In this document: one piece after another, positions 8,302 through 16,340 of the stretch
Position numbering within the stretch: position 1 is the first letter of the stretch
How the letters are laid out: each line of letters begins with the position of its first letter
From: Rhizobium sp. SSA_523
Lineage (GTDB): Bacteria; Pseudomonadota; Alphaproteobacteria; Rhizobiales; Rhizobiaceae
Length of the DNA: 64,000 nt
Reading direction: 5' to 3'
NCBI RefSeq assembly: GCF_030435705.1
Contig: NZ_CP129380.1
Coordinates: 62,001-126,000 of the forward strand
Notes under the pieces: model-generated
The model's input: the letters and a program-made list of their open reading frames with translations, nothing else
Told to the model about the DNA's origin: nothing
The model's database searches: none
Translations under genes and position numbers: made by a program

Positions 8302-9492
8302 TCAACCCTTCCGCGCAATCAACGGCATGTAGAAGACCACGTAACCCATGAATGCCACGATCCACGCGATGCCTGCGATCGGCAATAACAGCATGGTATG
8401 CTGCGGCCAAATTGCGACCGAAATCCTCAGCAGTGCCGAGAGGATGATTGGTGCATAGATGAGCCAGGTTGTCGTGGGGGGCGACGTCAGCGCCTGACCC
8501 GTATGGCCTCTCGTGGCGCGGGTCATCACCGCCAACGTTACGACCCCGACCCCACCTGTCGTCCAGGCATGGATGCCTGCCGAGGCGAAGCCGGAGTGGT
8601 CCAACTGCATCGAGAGGCCGATCAGCAAAAAGCCTAAGGGAATGAAGAGATAGCCGACATGCAGGATCGTCACGAGGGGCTCCCCAAGCGTGCGCTCGGG
8701 GCACCATCTTGCCTGTCGCACGAGATGAGCAAGGCTGGCGACAAGCATCAGCAGCCCCGTGGGAAACTGGAGGCTTTCAAGACCGCCGCCGACAGCGATC
8801 CACATCGCCATTGAAAGGCTCCCAAGGATCATGACGGCCAGATCGAAACGGGCGAAATTCTGCGGCAGCCGTCCCGGATTGTTCGCTTTTAGCCAGTTGC
8901 CGGTAAATGCCGGAATGATGCGCCCTGCGACCAGGGAGATGAGGACGAGGATCGCGGACAGGGCCAGACGGTCGGCGATTTCGACGCGTCCATAGCGCTC
9001 AATCTCGACATGGAAGAGAACCTGGGCGGCGCTCAGCAGCGCCAGAACGGCGACGATCTTGTAATTGCGTCGGTTCGAGGCAGCGACCAGTTCCTTCAGG
9101 ACGAAGATGGCGAGCACCGGCAGGAAGGTGAGCGCGACGAGCATTGCGCCGAGCATGCCCGTCAGTTCCGAGAGGCTGATCGTCAGACGCCCGGCGAACC
9201 AGAGAAGAAACAGCGCCAGAAGAGGCATGCCCTTCAAACCGGGCCTGCCGGTCCAGTTCGGCACGGCGGTGAGAAGAAACCCTGCTATCACGGCCGGGAC
9301 GAAGCCGAAGAGAAGCTCGTGCTGGTGCCAGGCCACTGGCGGCAAAAGGGTTGGCACATGCATGAAGCCGAGGAACCAGGGGACCCAGATCGCGATGGAT
9401 AGGGCGGCGACAAGCGCGCTGCCCGGAAAGAACAGGCGGAATCCGCCTGACAAGAGACGCTTTGGGATGGAGGGGCCGGAAAGTGTGGTCAT
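8302..9492 (-). CDS. nnrS: NnrS family haem-copper membrane protein
   Basis: A 396-residue NnrS protein with about twelve hydrophobic segments. NnrS proteins are membrane haem and copper proteins linked to resistance to nitrosative stress; the biochemical reaction is unresolved. Family marks visible are G-G-F-R-L-F-F-P-G near the start, W-H-Q-H-E-L-L-F-G and T-A-V-P-N-W-T-G-R. I chose the ATG at 9492 because the upstream extension is arginine-rich and does not look like NnrS. One base separates it from the stop of the preceding nnrS-like gene, and it ends the leftward nnr group. Confidence 0.9.
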   Translation of the reverse strand: MTTLSGPSIPKRLLSGGFRLFFPGSALVAALSIAIWVPWFLGFMHVPTLLPPVAWHQHELLFGFVPAVIAGFLLTAVPNWTGRPGLKGMPLLALFLLWFAGRLTISLSELTGMLGAMLVALTFLPVLAIFVLKELVAASNRRNYKIVAVLALLSAAQVLFHVEIERYGRVEIADRLALSAILVLISLVAGRIIPAFTGNWLKANNPGRLPQNFARFDLAVMILGSLSMAMWIAVGGGLESLQFPTGLLMLVASLAHLVRQARWCPERTLGEPLVTILHVGYLFIPLGFLLIGLSMQLDHSGFASAGIHAWTTGGVGVVTLAVMTRATRGHTGQALTSPPTTTWLIYAPIILSALLRISVAIWPQHTMLLLPIAGIAWIVAFMGYVVFYMPLIARKG

Positions 9493-9493
9493 G

Positions 9494-10714
9494 TCAGCAC
9501 CTTTCCTGGTCAACCGTATGCGGCGACCAGAGCAGAGGAATATAGGCCTTGGCCCAGAGGAGGAAGGAAAGCGAAAACAGCGCAGAGGAGAGACCGTAAG
9601 CGCCGAAGGGCAGGGAGAGCGACGGCGCGAACTCCGGGAGGATCCGCAGAAGAACCGACAGGACCAGAAGCAGGATCGCCACCCGGGTTGTCTTTGAAAA
9701 GCGCAGCGGTTGACCGGTATGCAGAAGGCCTGCAATCGAGAGTACCTGCAGGACGCCGAGACCCAGCCCCCCCATCAGTGCCAGATGCAGCCCGCCCAGC
9801 CAGGGCAGAGGCAGGCCAATGAGGTTAAGGCCGCAGATGAGAAGGCCGGTGCCAGCCAGCGCACTCGACAGCCAAAGACCGCCAAGTTCGAAGGAAAAGC
9901 CTTCGCGACCGACGAACCCCTCGCCGACCCGATCGAGAAAGGCTGCACCGGCGGCCAACATCAGATAGCCGCGCACGGCGTCCGACAGCGTGGCTGCCTC
10001 TGCCACGATCACCAGCATGGTCAATCCAGCCGAGAGATGGACCCGGCCCGGATGCGGTCTGTAGGGCGAGGTCTTTTCCGTCGGATCGAGGATCAGGTTG
10101 GTCACCGGTACGGTGATGCGGGCAAGTGCGAGGCCGAGCAGGCCGAGAAGCGACAGCCCGAGCATTCTGATTGCGCTTTCCGACAGATCATATTCTCCCA
10201 GAGCCATTGCAATTCGTAGCAGGGCCGCAGCCCCGGCAAAGGCGGTGAGGAACAGCATGAAGCCCAGGAGATCGGTGTTTTTTTTGATCCACGACAGACG
10301 CAGCGCATAGGCGAGCAGGAACAGCATCCAAGACATATCGAAGAGCAGGCCGAGAAGCCAACCGTTCTCGACAGCGAGCAAACCGAGCACACGGGCGCCT
10401 GCCCAGAGACCTGCAGCCAAGAACAGGGGGCGTCCACTGAGGCGTTGCGTGTCCGTCCATTCCGGTAGGGCAGAGGTCAGGAAGCCTAAAAGCGCGCCTC
10501 CGAAGGAGCCGACCAGCATTTCTTGGGCGTGCCATTGGCGGGGAAGGGACGAGACAGCAAAAGGTAGATCAAGAGACCAAACCACAATCCAAAGAAACGG
10601 CCACAGCGCCGCATGCAAGGCGGCAAGTGGAAACATCAGTCTGAGGCCTTCGGCGGACATGGCCCTGGCAAGATCGGCCGAGGGAAGCATGCGTATCGCT
10701 GGAAGCACACTCAT
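9494..10714 (-). CDS. NnrS-like membrane protein, second paralogue
   Basis: A 406-residue, roughly twelve-segment membrane protein of the NnrS family. It has the same landmarks in altered form: G-L-R-L-M-F-P near the start, W-H-A-Q-E-M-L-V-G and S-A-L-P-E-W-T-D-T. The histidine pair W-H-x-H-E of the neighbouring NnrS is W-H-A-Q-E here, so one putative metal-binding histidine is replaced by glutamine. It overlaps the upstream ABC ATPase gene by four bases and touches nnrS downstream, so all are translated from one message. Confidence 0.85.
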   Translation of the reverse strand: MSVLPAIRMLPSADLARAMSAEGLRLMFPLAALHAALWPFLWIVVWSLDLPFAVSSLPRQWHAQEMLVGSFGGALLGFLTSALPEWTDTQRLSGRPLFLAAGLWAGARVLGLLAVENGWLLGLLFDMSWMLFLLAYALRLSWIKKNTDLLGFMLFLTAFAGAAALLRIAMALGEYDLSESAIRMLGLSLLGLLGLALARITVPVTNLILDPTEKTSPYRPHPGRVHLSAGLTMLVIVAEAATLSDAVRGYLMLAAGAAFLDRVGEGFVGREGFSFELGGLWLSSALAGTGLLICGLNLIGLPLPWLGGLHLALMGGLGLGVLQVLSIAGLLHTGQPLRFSKTTRVAILLLVLSVLLRILPEFAPSLSLPFGAYGLSSALFSLSFLLWAKAYIPLLWSPHTVDQERC

Positions 10715-11460
10715 GCCAGCCTCCGCTCGTCATGTTCTTCAACGACGGCAAACAGCGGGTGGTCGGAGATGAGCCTTCGTGCCGTCTCGAAAATCATCTC
10801 CTCACTGCGATGCCCCGGTGTCTCGGGAACAGAGACGCAGTCGAGAATTCCATGGCCGTAGCGGTCGAGGACCGCGATCCGGTGGCAGATCCGCAGCGCT
10901 TCATGGATGTCATGGGTGATGAAGAGCCCGCCCTTGCCGCTGTCTGAGGCTGTGGCGACGACGAGATCCTGCATCCGCCGTCGCAAGGCGGCATCGAGCG
11001 CGGTGAAGGGCTCGTCGAAGTAGAGGAAATCGGGGTCGGCGACGAGAGCACGGGCAAGCGCCGTGCGCTGGCGCATGCCACCCGACAACTGCGATGGAAA
11101 CTTTTGCCAGTCGCTCTCTTCCAGCGATACGCGATCACAGGCCGCTGCAATTCTTGCCCTTCGCTCGGACCGCGCCACGAGCAGGCCAGATAGGCCGAGT
11201 GCCACGTTGGCTTCGACCGTCGCCCATGGGAGGAGGCGCGGTTCCTGAAAGACGAAAGCGCAGCGCGCATAGCCTCGCTCGACTTGGCCGTGGCGGGGGA
11301 TAATCAGCCCGGCGGCGATCTGGGCAAGCGTGCTCTTGCCGCAACCGGATGGTCCGACCAGCGCGACCATTTCCCCCTGGTTGACCTGCAGAGTGACCTG
11401 TTCGAGAACGGGGCGGCCGAGATAGACGTGCCCCACGGCTTTGAGCTGGAGGAGGGTCAT
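10711..11460 (-). CDS. ABC transporter ATP-binding protein (SsuB/TauB type)
   Basis: A 249-residue ABC ATPase: Walker A G-P-S-G-C-G-K-S-T near residue 38, signature L-S-G-G-M-R-Q-R near 125, Walker B F-L-Y-F-D-E-P and the H-loop T-H-D. It belongs to the nitrate/sulfonate/taurine importer class. The ATG at 11460 sits behind a GGAG-rich ribosome site and overlaps the permease stop as ATGA. It overlaps the nnrS-like gene by four bases downstream. What the importer carries is not known. Confidence 0.9.
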   Translation of the reverse strand: MTLLQLKAVGHVYLGRPVLEQVTLQVNQGEMVALVGPSGCGKSTLAQIAAGLIIPRHGQVERGYARCAFVFQEPRLLPWATVEANVALGLSGLLVARSERRARIAAACDRVSLEESDWQKFPSQLSGGMRQRTALARALVADPDFLYFDEPFTALDAALRRRMQDLVVATASDSGKGGLFITHDIHEALRICHRIAVLDRYGHGILDCVSVPETPGHRSEEMIFETARRLISDHPLFAVVEEHDERRLA

Positions 11461-12263
11461 CGGCGTACGCCCCAGGGTTGGGCGGCTTCCCGCCATGCCT
11501 CGGCTTCGGCGCGCAGTGGCTGAACAATTCCATATTCGACACTGATCAGCGCAGTGACCGACAGGAGGATCCAGGCAAGGGCAGCTTCCACATCGAGTGC
11601 GGAACGGGCATTGGCGAGCGCGCCTCCTATACCGCCGGCATTAGCCAGCAACTCGGCCATGACTGCTGCCTTGAAAGCCGTGCCCAGTGCCATGACCAAA
11701 GCAGGAAATACCGCATGAAGCATTTGCCGTAGGGATATCTGAAACAGGCGGGCCAGCCATGACAGACCGGCCATCCGGGCCATGTCTTCCAACGACCGGT
11801 CCCGTGTATGGATGCCCTCGGCTGCACCAACAAAGACAAGCGGCAATGCGGCGATGGCAGCTGTCGCAATGACCGTTCCTGCCCCCATGCCGAACCAGAT
11901 CATCAAAAGGACGATCCAGGCGATTGGCGGGACGCCGATCAGCAAGGTTACCTGCGGACGTGCAAGCCTCATGATCGCCGGATGGTATCCGGCCACCACG
12001 CCTGCCATCGTCCCAATCACGGCGGCCAGTGAAAAGCCGGCGAGCGCCCTCAGGCTCGTCGACACCACCAACATCTGATTGTCGGGGTCTGCTGCTAGCT
12101 TGAACAGGGTCTGGATCGTCTCGGCCGGTGCTGGCAACACGAAGCTGCCATAGGCTTCGGCTCCGAGCTGCCAAACGGCTGCAAAGACGGCAAGGCCGCT
12201 GAAACCCGCCCAGCCGGACCAGAGGAAGCGCGCCACCCTTCCCGCACGATAAGCCAGGCCCAT
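11457..12263 (-). CDS. ABC transporter permease (SsuC/TauC type)
   Basis: A 268-residue membrane protein with about six segments and the binding-protein-dependent permease signature E-A-A-like loop (E-D-M-A-R-M-A-G-L-S-W-L) near residues 157-168. It forms the membrane pore of the importer with the neighbouring ATPase and binding protein. The first segment is preceded by a positively charged N-terminus. It starts 12 bases after the binding-protein gene and overlaps the ATPase by four bases. Confidence 0.9.
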   Translation of the reverse strand: MGLAYRAGRVARFLWSGWAGFSGLAVFAAVWQLGAEAYGSFVLPAPAETIQTLFKLAADPDNQMLVVSTSLRALAGFSLAAVIGTMAGVVAGYHPAIMRLARPQVTLLIGVPPIAWIVLLMIWFGMGAGTVIATAAIAALPLVFVGAAEGIHTRDRSLEDMARMAGLSWLARLFQISLRQMLHAVFPALVMALGTAFKAAVMAELLANAGGIGGALANARSALDVEAALAWILLSVTALISVEYGIVQPLRAEAEAWREAAQPWGVRR

Positions 12264-12275
12264 GATGATCCAGCC

Positions 12276-13301
12276 CTATAGATAAAGTGACGCGTCTGGC
12301 ATGCGACCGCCCACCATCTCGGGATGCCTCTGTGCCACGGCTTTGAGCAGGGTCTCGATCGGTCCGCGAGCGTCCCGAGCGGCGATGGCGACGAGGTTCG
12401 AATAGGGGATCGACGCCTCCAGCACAGGCCATGGGAGTTCAAGCGCCGATGCGGCTTGGCTCGCAGCCGCTGCCGGATTGGCGTTCACCTCGACTGCTGC
12501 CCGCGCAAGTCCCGCAAGAAGCGCGGTCGCCTGTTCCGGATGATCGTCCAGGAAGCTTTGCGTCAGGGCGAGACCTGCCTGGGGCATGACCGGCGTACTT
12601 GCCGTGACCGTACCCCATTCCTTCTGCATGTCGATGACGCGGTGAAGCGCCTGACCACCGGTACTGGCCTTGAAGATGGCGGCAGAGACCGCCGGTTCGG
12701 GTAGGAGCGCCGTGTCGATGCGCCCTGCGAGCAGCATCTGCACAGCTTCGATTGGCGTGCCGGCCCGCTCTACCTTGACCTTGCCGGTCATCCGATGATG
12801 GGCAAGCGCCGCATCGAAGACAAGTTCCGGCGTGTCATTGGGAAATGGCACGGTCACGCTTTGACCTTCGAGATCGGCGAAAGTGGTGATCTTCTCATCG
12901 CGCGAGACCATATAGAGAAGGCCGTTGGTCATTACGCTGGCCAGTTTCAGGCCAAGACCGCGCGTATGGAGATTTGCCGCCGCCGTAGTCGGCATGACCA
13001 CGGCCTGCATCGACCCGGATGCAAGACCTGCCCGCATCTCATCCGGCGTGCGCCACACCTTGAACTCCACTTTGTTGGCGACATCGCGCAGCAGGCCCTT
13101 GCCAACAGCATAGGCAAGCGTGATCGATGGCCCGGCAGGTGGGCCGTAGAGGACGAGCTGGTCAAGTGAAGAAGCGCGTGCTCGCTTGTTTAGGAAGGGG
13201 AGGGCGAGGGTCGCGGCAATGCCAGCGCATAAAGTGCGACGGGTTGGTGCGTAGCCTGCCGTGCCGGCTTCAATGATATCCGTCCTGCAAACCTGTTTCA
13301 T
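12276..13301 (-). CDS. ABC transporter substrate-binding protein (SsuA/NMT1-like)
   Basis: A 341-residue exported protein. The N-terminus has T-R-R-T-L-C-A-G-I-A-A-T-L-A-L-P-F and an A-R-A cleavage region, resembling a twin-arginine or Sec signal. The mature part follows the NMT1/SsuA pattern (V-L-Y-G-P-P-A-G-P-S-I-T-L-A-Y-A-V-G, then a periplasmic two-lobe fold). Relatives bind sulfonates, nitrate, pyrimidine precursors or metals. Here it lies between nnrU and the nnrS pair, so a role in NO tolerance or in supplying a cofactor for denitrification is possible but only inferred. Confidence 0.88.
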   Translation of the reverse strand: MKQVCRTDIIEAGTAGYAPTRRTLCAGIAATLALPFLNKRARASSLDQLVLYGPPAGPSITLAYAVGKGLLRDVANKVEFKVWRTPDEMRAGLASGSMQAVVMPTTAAANLHTRGLGLKLASVMTNGLLYMVSRDEKITTFADLEGQSVTVPFPNDTPELVFDAALAHHRMTGKVKVERAGTPIEAVQMLLAGRIDTALLPEPAVSAAIFKASTGGQALHRVIDMQKEWGTVTASTPVMPQAGLALTQSFLDDHPEQATALLAGLARAAVEVNANPAAAASQAASALELPWPVLEASIPYSNLVAIAARDARGPIETLLKAVAQRHPEMVGGRMPDASLYL

Positions 13302-13417
13302 GGTGTTGGGTATCCCGCTCTCCCAAAATTGATTTATCTACTCATGTTATCGCCGGCGGCGCGCGGGATGTTTGACGTAGAGCAAGGAATGAATGGAATT
13401 GCCGGCTGGAATCGTTC

Positions 13418-14101
13418 TCAGATGTCGAGCGCGAGAATTGGGTCTGCGCCAAACAGGGCGGCATGGCCTCCCGCGAGCAGCCAAAGTGTGACAAGCAGCG
13501 TCACGGCGAGCCCGGCTACCAGATGTCCATCCAGACGCAGCTTGGCGCGTCCCGAGAGCAGGGCGATCAAGGGAAATATGGATGTTGATCTCTCGACTGG
13601 TAACCAGTCTTCTCCCATCCTGCGTCTCGCGCGCTTTTCCGCGACAAGGATGCTGACAGCAGAAAACAGACCGAGGCCACCGAAGATAAGGAGCGATCTG
13701 GTATCACCGTTTGCTGCGAGGTGGCCGAGAGACCAGAGGAAAAATCCCCACAAGACCGGATGGCGGGTGAGAGTTGTAATCGCGCCAGGTGTAGTGCCTG
13801 TCATGAAGCTGATAGATGCGGGATTGGGACTGATGAGGCCTGCCGTGACCAGAAAGAGCCCGAGTGGCGACAACACGAGATTGGCGAGGATGCTCCGGGA
13901 ATCCGGCCGCCAGATCTCTACATAATCAGTGCTCCAGGCGGCATGCAGGACCCATATCAGGAGTGCTACGGATGTTGTCGAATAGACTAGAAGGTAGAGC
14001 CGTAATCCAAGCGCTGCGGTTAGCCTTCCGCGGATGGTTGGTAGGGCAGGCACCGAATGCAACAACAAGAATGCTGCAAGCGCAAGAACGATCTGGGTCA
14101 T
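13418..14101 (-). CDS. nnrU: NnrU family membrane protein
   Basis: A 227-residue membrane protein with six or so segments. It carries the NnrU family pattern H-S-V-P-A-L-P-T-I-R near the start and T-R-H-P-V-L-W-G-F in the middle, the same T-R-H-P motif seen in isoprenylcysteine methyltransferase-like proteins. NnrU was first described beside nor genes and is needed for normal NO metabolism in Rhodobacter; its reaction is unknown. The start ATG overlaps the stop of the hemerythrin-like gene by four bases. Confidence 0.9.
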   Translation of the reverse strand: MTQIVLALAAFLLLHSVPALPTIRGRLTAALGLRLYLLVYSTTSVALLIWVLHAAWSTDYVEIWRPDSRSILANLVLSPLGLFLVTAGLISPNPASISFMTGTTPGAITTLTRHPVLWGFFLWSLGHLAANGDTRSLLIFGGLGLFSAVSILVAEKRARRRMGEDWLPVERSTSIFPLIALLSGRAKLRLDGHLVAGLAVTLLVTLWLLAGGHAALFGADPILALDI

Positions 14102-14574
14102 GTTGGGAACACCTGCGTTTCGGGTTCCACGTTTAGAAGCTGCTGCAGCAGCATCTGCTCCGCAGTGATATGGCGCCGGACAGCTTCCTGAAAACCCCGA
14201 ACCATATGGGCCACCGTTTCCAGGCGCAGTCTGCACCGTCTGCGAGCGACAGCGGCCAAGGTGAGGGATAGCTCACGGGCCGCGCGGCGGTCGACGCGAT
14301 GTTCAGACTTGACCTGATCGAGAAGAAGGGAGCCGAAGCAGGAGCCGGCATGCAACTCGAGGTCGGGGTAAAACTTCTGCTCTTCCAGAGTATGGGCGGC
14401 GGCGACCAGCGGTTCGATGTGCTTGGCAACCTTCTGGATGCCGCGCGGAATTTCGCCGGCGTCGAAGTCCGTGGCCAGTTCCTCCAGCCTCAAGCAGAGA
14501 ATAAGAAGATCTCGGTGCTTGTCCTCAAGCGCCCTGACCTCGGTGGCCGTCAAGCTGGATCCGATCGTTTCCAT
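14098..14574 (-). CDS. hemerythrin-like (HHE) domain protein
   Basis: A 158-residue mostly helical protein with a hemerythrin HHE pattern: His20 in the first helix, K-H-I-E-P and H-T-L-E-E-Q-K-F-Y-P in the second and third, K-S-E-H-R near 91, and R-H-I-T-A-E-Q-M-L-L near the end. Such di-iron proteins bind O2 or NO; several rhizobial ones sit in nor/nnr clusters. GAGGAGGCAACC precedes the ATG at 14574. It is coupled to nnrU by a four-base overlap, so it likely helps to sense or trap NO. Confidence 0.8.
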   Translation of the reverse strand: METIGSSLTATEVRALEDKHRDLLILCLRLEELATDFDAGEIPRGIQKVAKHIEPLVAAAHTLEEQKFYPDLELHAGSCFGSLLLDQVKSEHRVDRRAARELSLTLAAVARRRCRLRLETVAHMVRGFQEAVRRHITAEQMLLQQLLNVEPETQVFPT

Positions 14575-14584
14575 GGTTGCCTCC

Positions 14585-14740
14585 TCATTGGCCCAGAAAC
14601 AGGACGACGCCGATGACAAGCGAAGCCAGCACGGCAGCAAGCGTGCCGCCGCCCTGCAGTACGCCCATGCGCTTCAGCATCAGGGCAAAGCCCATGATGA
14701 CAGGTGTCGCAACGATAAGGCCGATCTGTGCATCCGTCAT
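14585..14740 (-). CDS. 51-residue membrane peptide in the nnr group
   Basis: A short frame (51 residues, M-T-D-A-Q-I-G-L-I-V) with two hydrophobic segments, about residues 6-22 and 33-50, joined by a basic, glycine-rich loop. It ends ten bases before the hemerythrin-like gene and is the first gene of the leftward nnr group; the norE promoter region lies behind it. I do not recognise the family. The position beside nnrU recalls nnrT of Rhodobacter, but I cannot compare the sequences. Gene status rests on position, hydrophobicity and lack of any rival frame. Confidence 0.55.
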   Translation of the reverse strand: MTDAQIGLIVATPVIMGFALMLKRMGVLQGGGTLAAVLASLVIGVVLFLGQ

Positions 14741-14751
14741 TTCCAGTCATT

Positions 14752-14779
14752 CCCTTCTGTTCTGGCCCTTCTGTTCTGG
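14752..14779. repeat. 14-bp tandem duplication upstream of norE
   Basis: CCCTTCTGTTCTGG occurs twice in direct succession (14752-14765 and 14766-14779). It lies between the FNR-type box and the start of the 51-residue gene, in what would be its leader. Confidence 0.8.
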
Positions 14780-14811
14780 AAGCACTCTGCCTTGTCTTTC
14801 GTCAGTCTTCT

Positions 14812-14825
14812 TTGCGCTCCCACAA
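14812..14825. promoter_or_regulatory. FNR/NnrR box shared by norE and the nnr group
   Basis: TTGCGCTCCCACAA, centre 14818.5. Rightward it predicts a start near 14860, 18 bases before norE. Leftward it predicts a start near 14777, 37 bases before the 51-residue gene. One site could therefore serve both operons. Confidence 0.7.
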
Positions 14826-14877
14826 AGAGCGCTTCAGTTTTTTCTCTAGAAAGGATCCCAAAACGGGAGAACTGACG

Positions 14878-15423
14878 ATGGCCATGGAAACGAGCCTCCA
14901 GCAGGAGGCAAAGGACGACCACCTGCTGCTCTGGATCCTGGTGTGGAGCGAGTTGATCGCTTTCGGCATCCTGATCCTGGGCTTCCTCGTCGTCTCGACC
15001 TTCGATGCAGAAGCCTTCGAACTGGCGCGTCTGCATTTGAGGCCGGGGATCGCCGGCGCGAACACGCTTGTCCTGCTGGTCAGCGGGTACTTTGTCGCCG
15101 TTGCGATGCGCAATCGGCTTGATCTTGAGGCGGTGAAACGGCCGTTGGTCATTGCAGCTCTGCTTGGCTTCTGCTTTGTGGCGGTCAAGCTCTTCGAATA
15201 TTGGGGTGAGGTCCGCTTCGCTGCCGATGCGACGCTCGATACCTTTTTCGAGCTCTATTTCATCATCACCGGTTTCCATCTGCTGCATGTCGCCTTCGGG
15301 GCCATCGCGCTTCTCCTGGTCGCCTGGCGCCCGGCACGGGAAAATCTGGTTCTGATCGCCACACTCTGGCACGTGATCGACCTCGTCTGGTTGGTGATCT
15401 TTCCCATTCTCTATCTCGCGTGA
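14878..15423 (+). CDS. norE: NorE, cytochrome c oxidase subunit III-like protein
   Basis: A 181-residue membrane protein with about five segments, related to cytochrome oxidase subunit III. NorE is not part of the purified NO reductase but improves its activity or assembly. The ATG at 14878 follows GGGAGA at a good distance; a second in-frame ATG two codons later is possible. It starts the rightward nor gene set, with norF eight bases further on. Expression should follow the FNR-type box upstream. Confidence 0.9.
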   Translation: MAMETSLQQEAKDDHLLLWILVWSELIAFGILILGFLVVSTFDAEAFELARLHLRPGIAGANTLVLLVSGYFVAVAMRNRLDLEAVKRPLVIAALLGFCFVAVKLFEYWGEVRFAADATLDTFFELYFIITGFHLLHVAFGAIALLLVAWRPARENLVLIATLWHVIDLVWLVIFPILYLA

Positions 15424-15430
15424 GGCCATC

Positions 15431-15706
15431 ATGACCCGCAGACAGCACGAGGAATTGGTGGGTGTGCTCGCCATGCTGATGACCTTCGCGATTGGCGGCG
15501 CAATTGTTGCGGCGCTCGCAGGTCCAACCATCGTACCGATTGCCGCAGTTCTTGGGATTGCGTTTGCCAAGGGACGGCTTGTGATTCTCGACTTCCTCGA
15601 ACTCAGGGGCGGGCATCACCCCATGCGGATCGCGCTCATCTGCTGGTTAAGTATCATTCTGATCGCTGCACTGTCGCGGTCGCTGGTGGTCCTTCTGTTG
15701 GCTTGA
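15431..15706 (+). CDS. norF: NorF, small nitric-oxide-reductase accessory membrane protein
   Basis: A 91-residue protein with three hydrophobic segments, similar in layout to cytochrome oxidase subunit IV. NorF is found with NorE in proteobacterial nor clusters and supports NO reductase function. It has the family's F-L-E-L-R-G-G-H-H-P-M segment in the middle. It lies eight bases after norE. The gap to norC (153 bases) holds a separate FNR-type box, so norEF and norCBQD can be transcribed separately. Confidence 0.88.
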   Translation: MTRRQHEELVGVLAMLMTFAIGGAIVAALAGPTIVPIAAVLGIAFAKGRLVILDFLELRGGHHPMRIALICWLSIILIAALSRSLVVLLLA

Positions 15707-15722
15707 ACATTCGCCCGGTTGC

Positions 15723-15736
15723 TTGCCGAAGCGCAA
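15723..15736. promoter_or_regulatory. FNR/NnrR box for norC
   Basis: TTGCCGAAGCGCAA, centre 15729.5, predicts a class II start near 15771, 89 bases before the norC ATG. Confidence 0.7.
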
Positions 15737-15859
15737 AGAACGACGCCGGACACTCTGTATGAAAAGAACATCCCGCAAAGCTGGCGAGGGGATCGCCGGA
15801 GCCTTCGAAGCGGGCAAACCAGGTCGGGCCTCTTGCCCGGCAGACGGAAGGACAAGGGT

Positions 15860-16312
15860 ATGGCAGAGCGCCTGACCAAGACCGGAGCGCGCAACGTCTT
15901 TTATGGCGGCTCCATTTTCTTTTTTGCGATCTTCGTCGGGCTCACGGCCCACAGCCATTACTACATGCGCACCACCTCTACGGACGAGACGACGCTGACC
16001 GCCAGCGTCGCCCGCGGCAAGCATATCTGGGAAAAGAACTCCTGTATCAACTGCCACTCGATCCTGGGCGAGGGCGCCTATTTTGCCCCCGAGCTCGGCA
16101 ATGTCTGGACCCGGTGGGGTGGCCAGGAGGACCGGGACAGCGCCCGCGAGACGCTTCGAGCCTGGATGGCCGCACAGCCATCCGGCGTCGAGGGCCGCCG
16201 GCAGATGCCGCAGTTCAACCTGACCGACGAAGAGATCAACGACCTCGCCGACTTCCTCGAATGGACCAGCAAGATCAAGACGCAGAACTGGCCGCCGAAT
16301 GAGGCGGGCTGA
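15860..16312 (+). CDS. norC: nitric oxide reductase cytochrome c subunit
   Basis: A 150-residue NorC. One membrane anchor lies near residues 14-31 and is followed by a periplasmic cytochrome c domain with a single haem site C-I-N-C-H (Cys62, Cys65, His66). The distal methionine is likely in R-R-Q-M-P-Q-F near 115. NorC passes electrons from a periplasmic carrier (here probably pseudoazurin or cytochrome c) to NorB. It is the first gene of norCBQD. Confidence 0.96.
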   Translation: MAERLTKTGARNVFYGGSIFFFAIFVGLTAHSHYYMRTTSTDETTLTASVARGKHIWEKNSCINCHSILGEGAYFAPELGNVWTRWGGQEDRDSARETLRAWMAAQPSGVEGRRQMPQFNLTDEEINDLADFLEWTSKIKTQNWPPNEAG

Positions 16313-16340
16313 GCCCTTCGTGACCCAAGGAGACAAACCC

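Noticed and set aside
9493..9735. N-terminal extension of the first NnrS protein
   Set aside because: It lies inside the upstream nnrS-like gene and is arginine/serine-rich, unlike NnrS.
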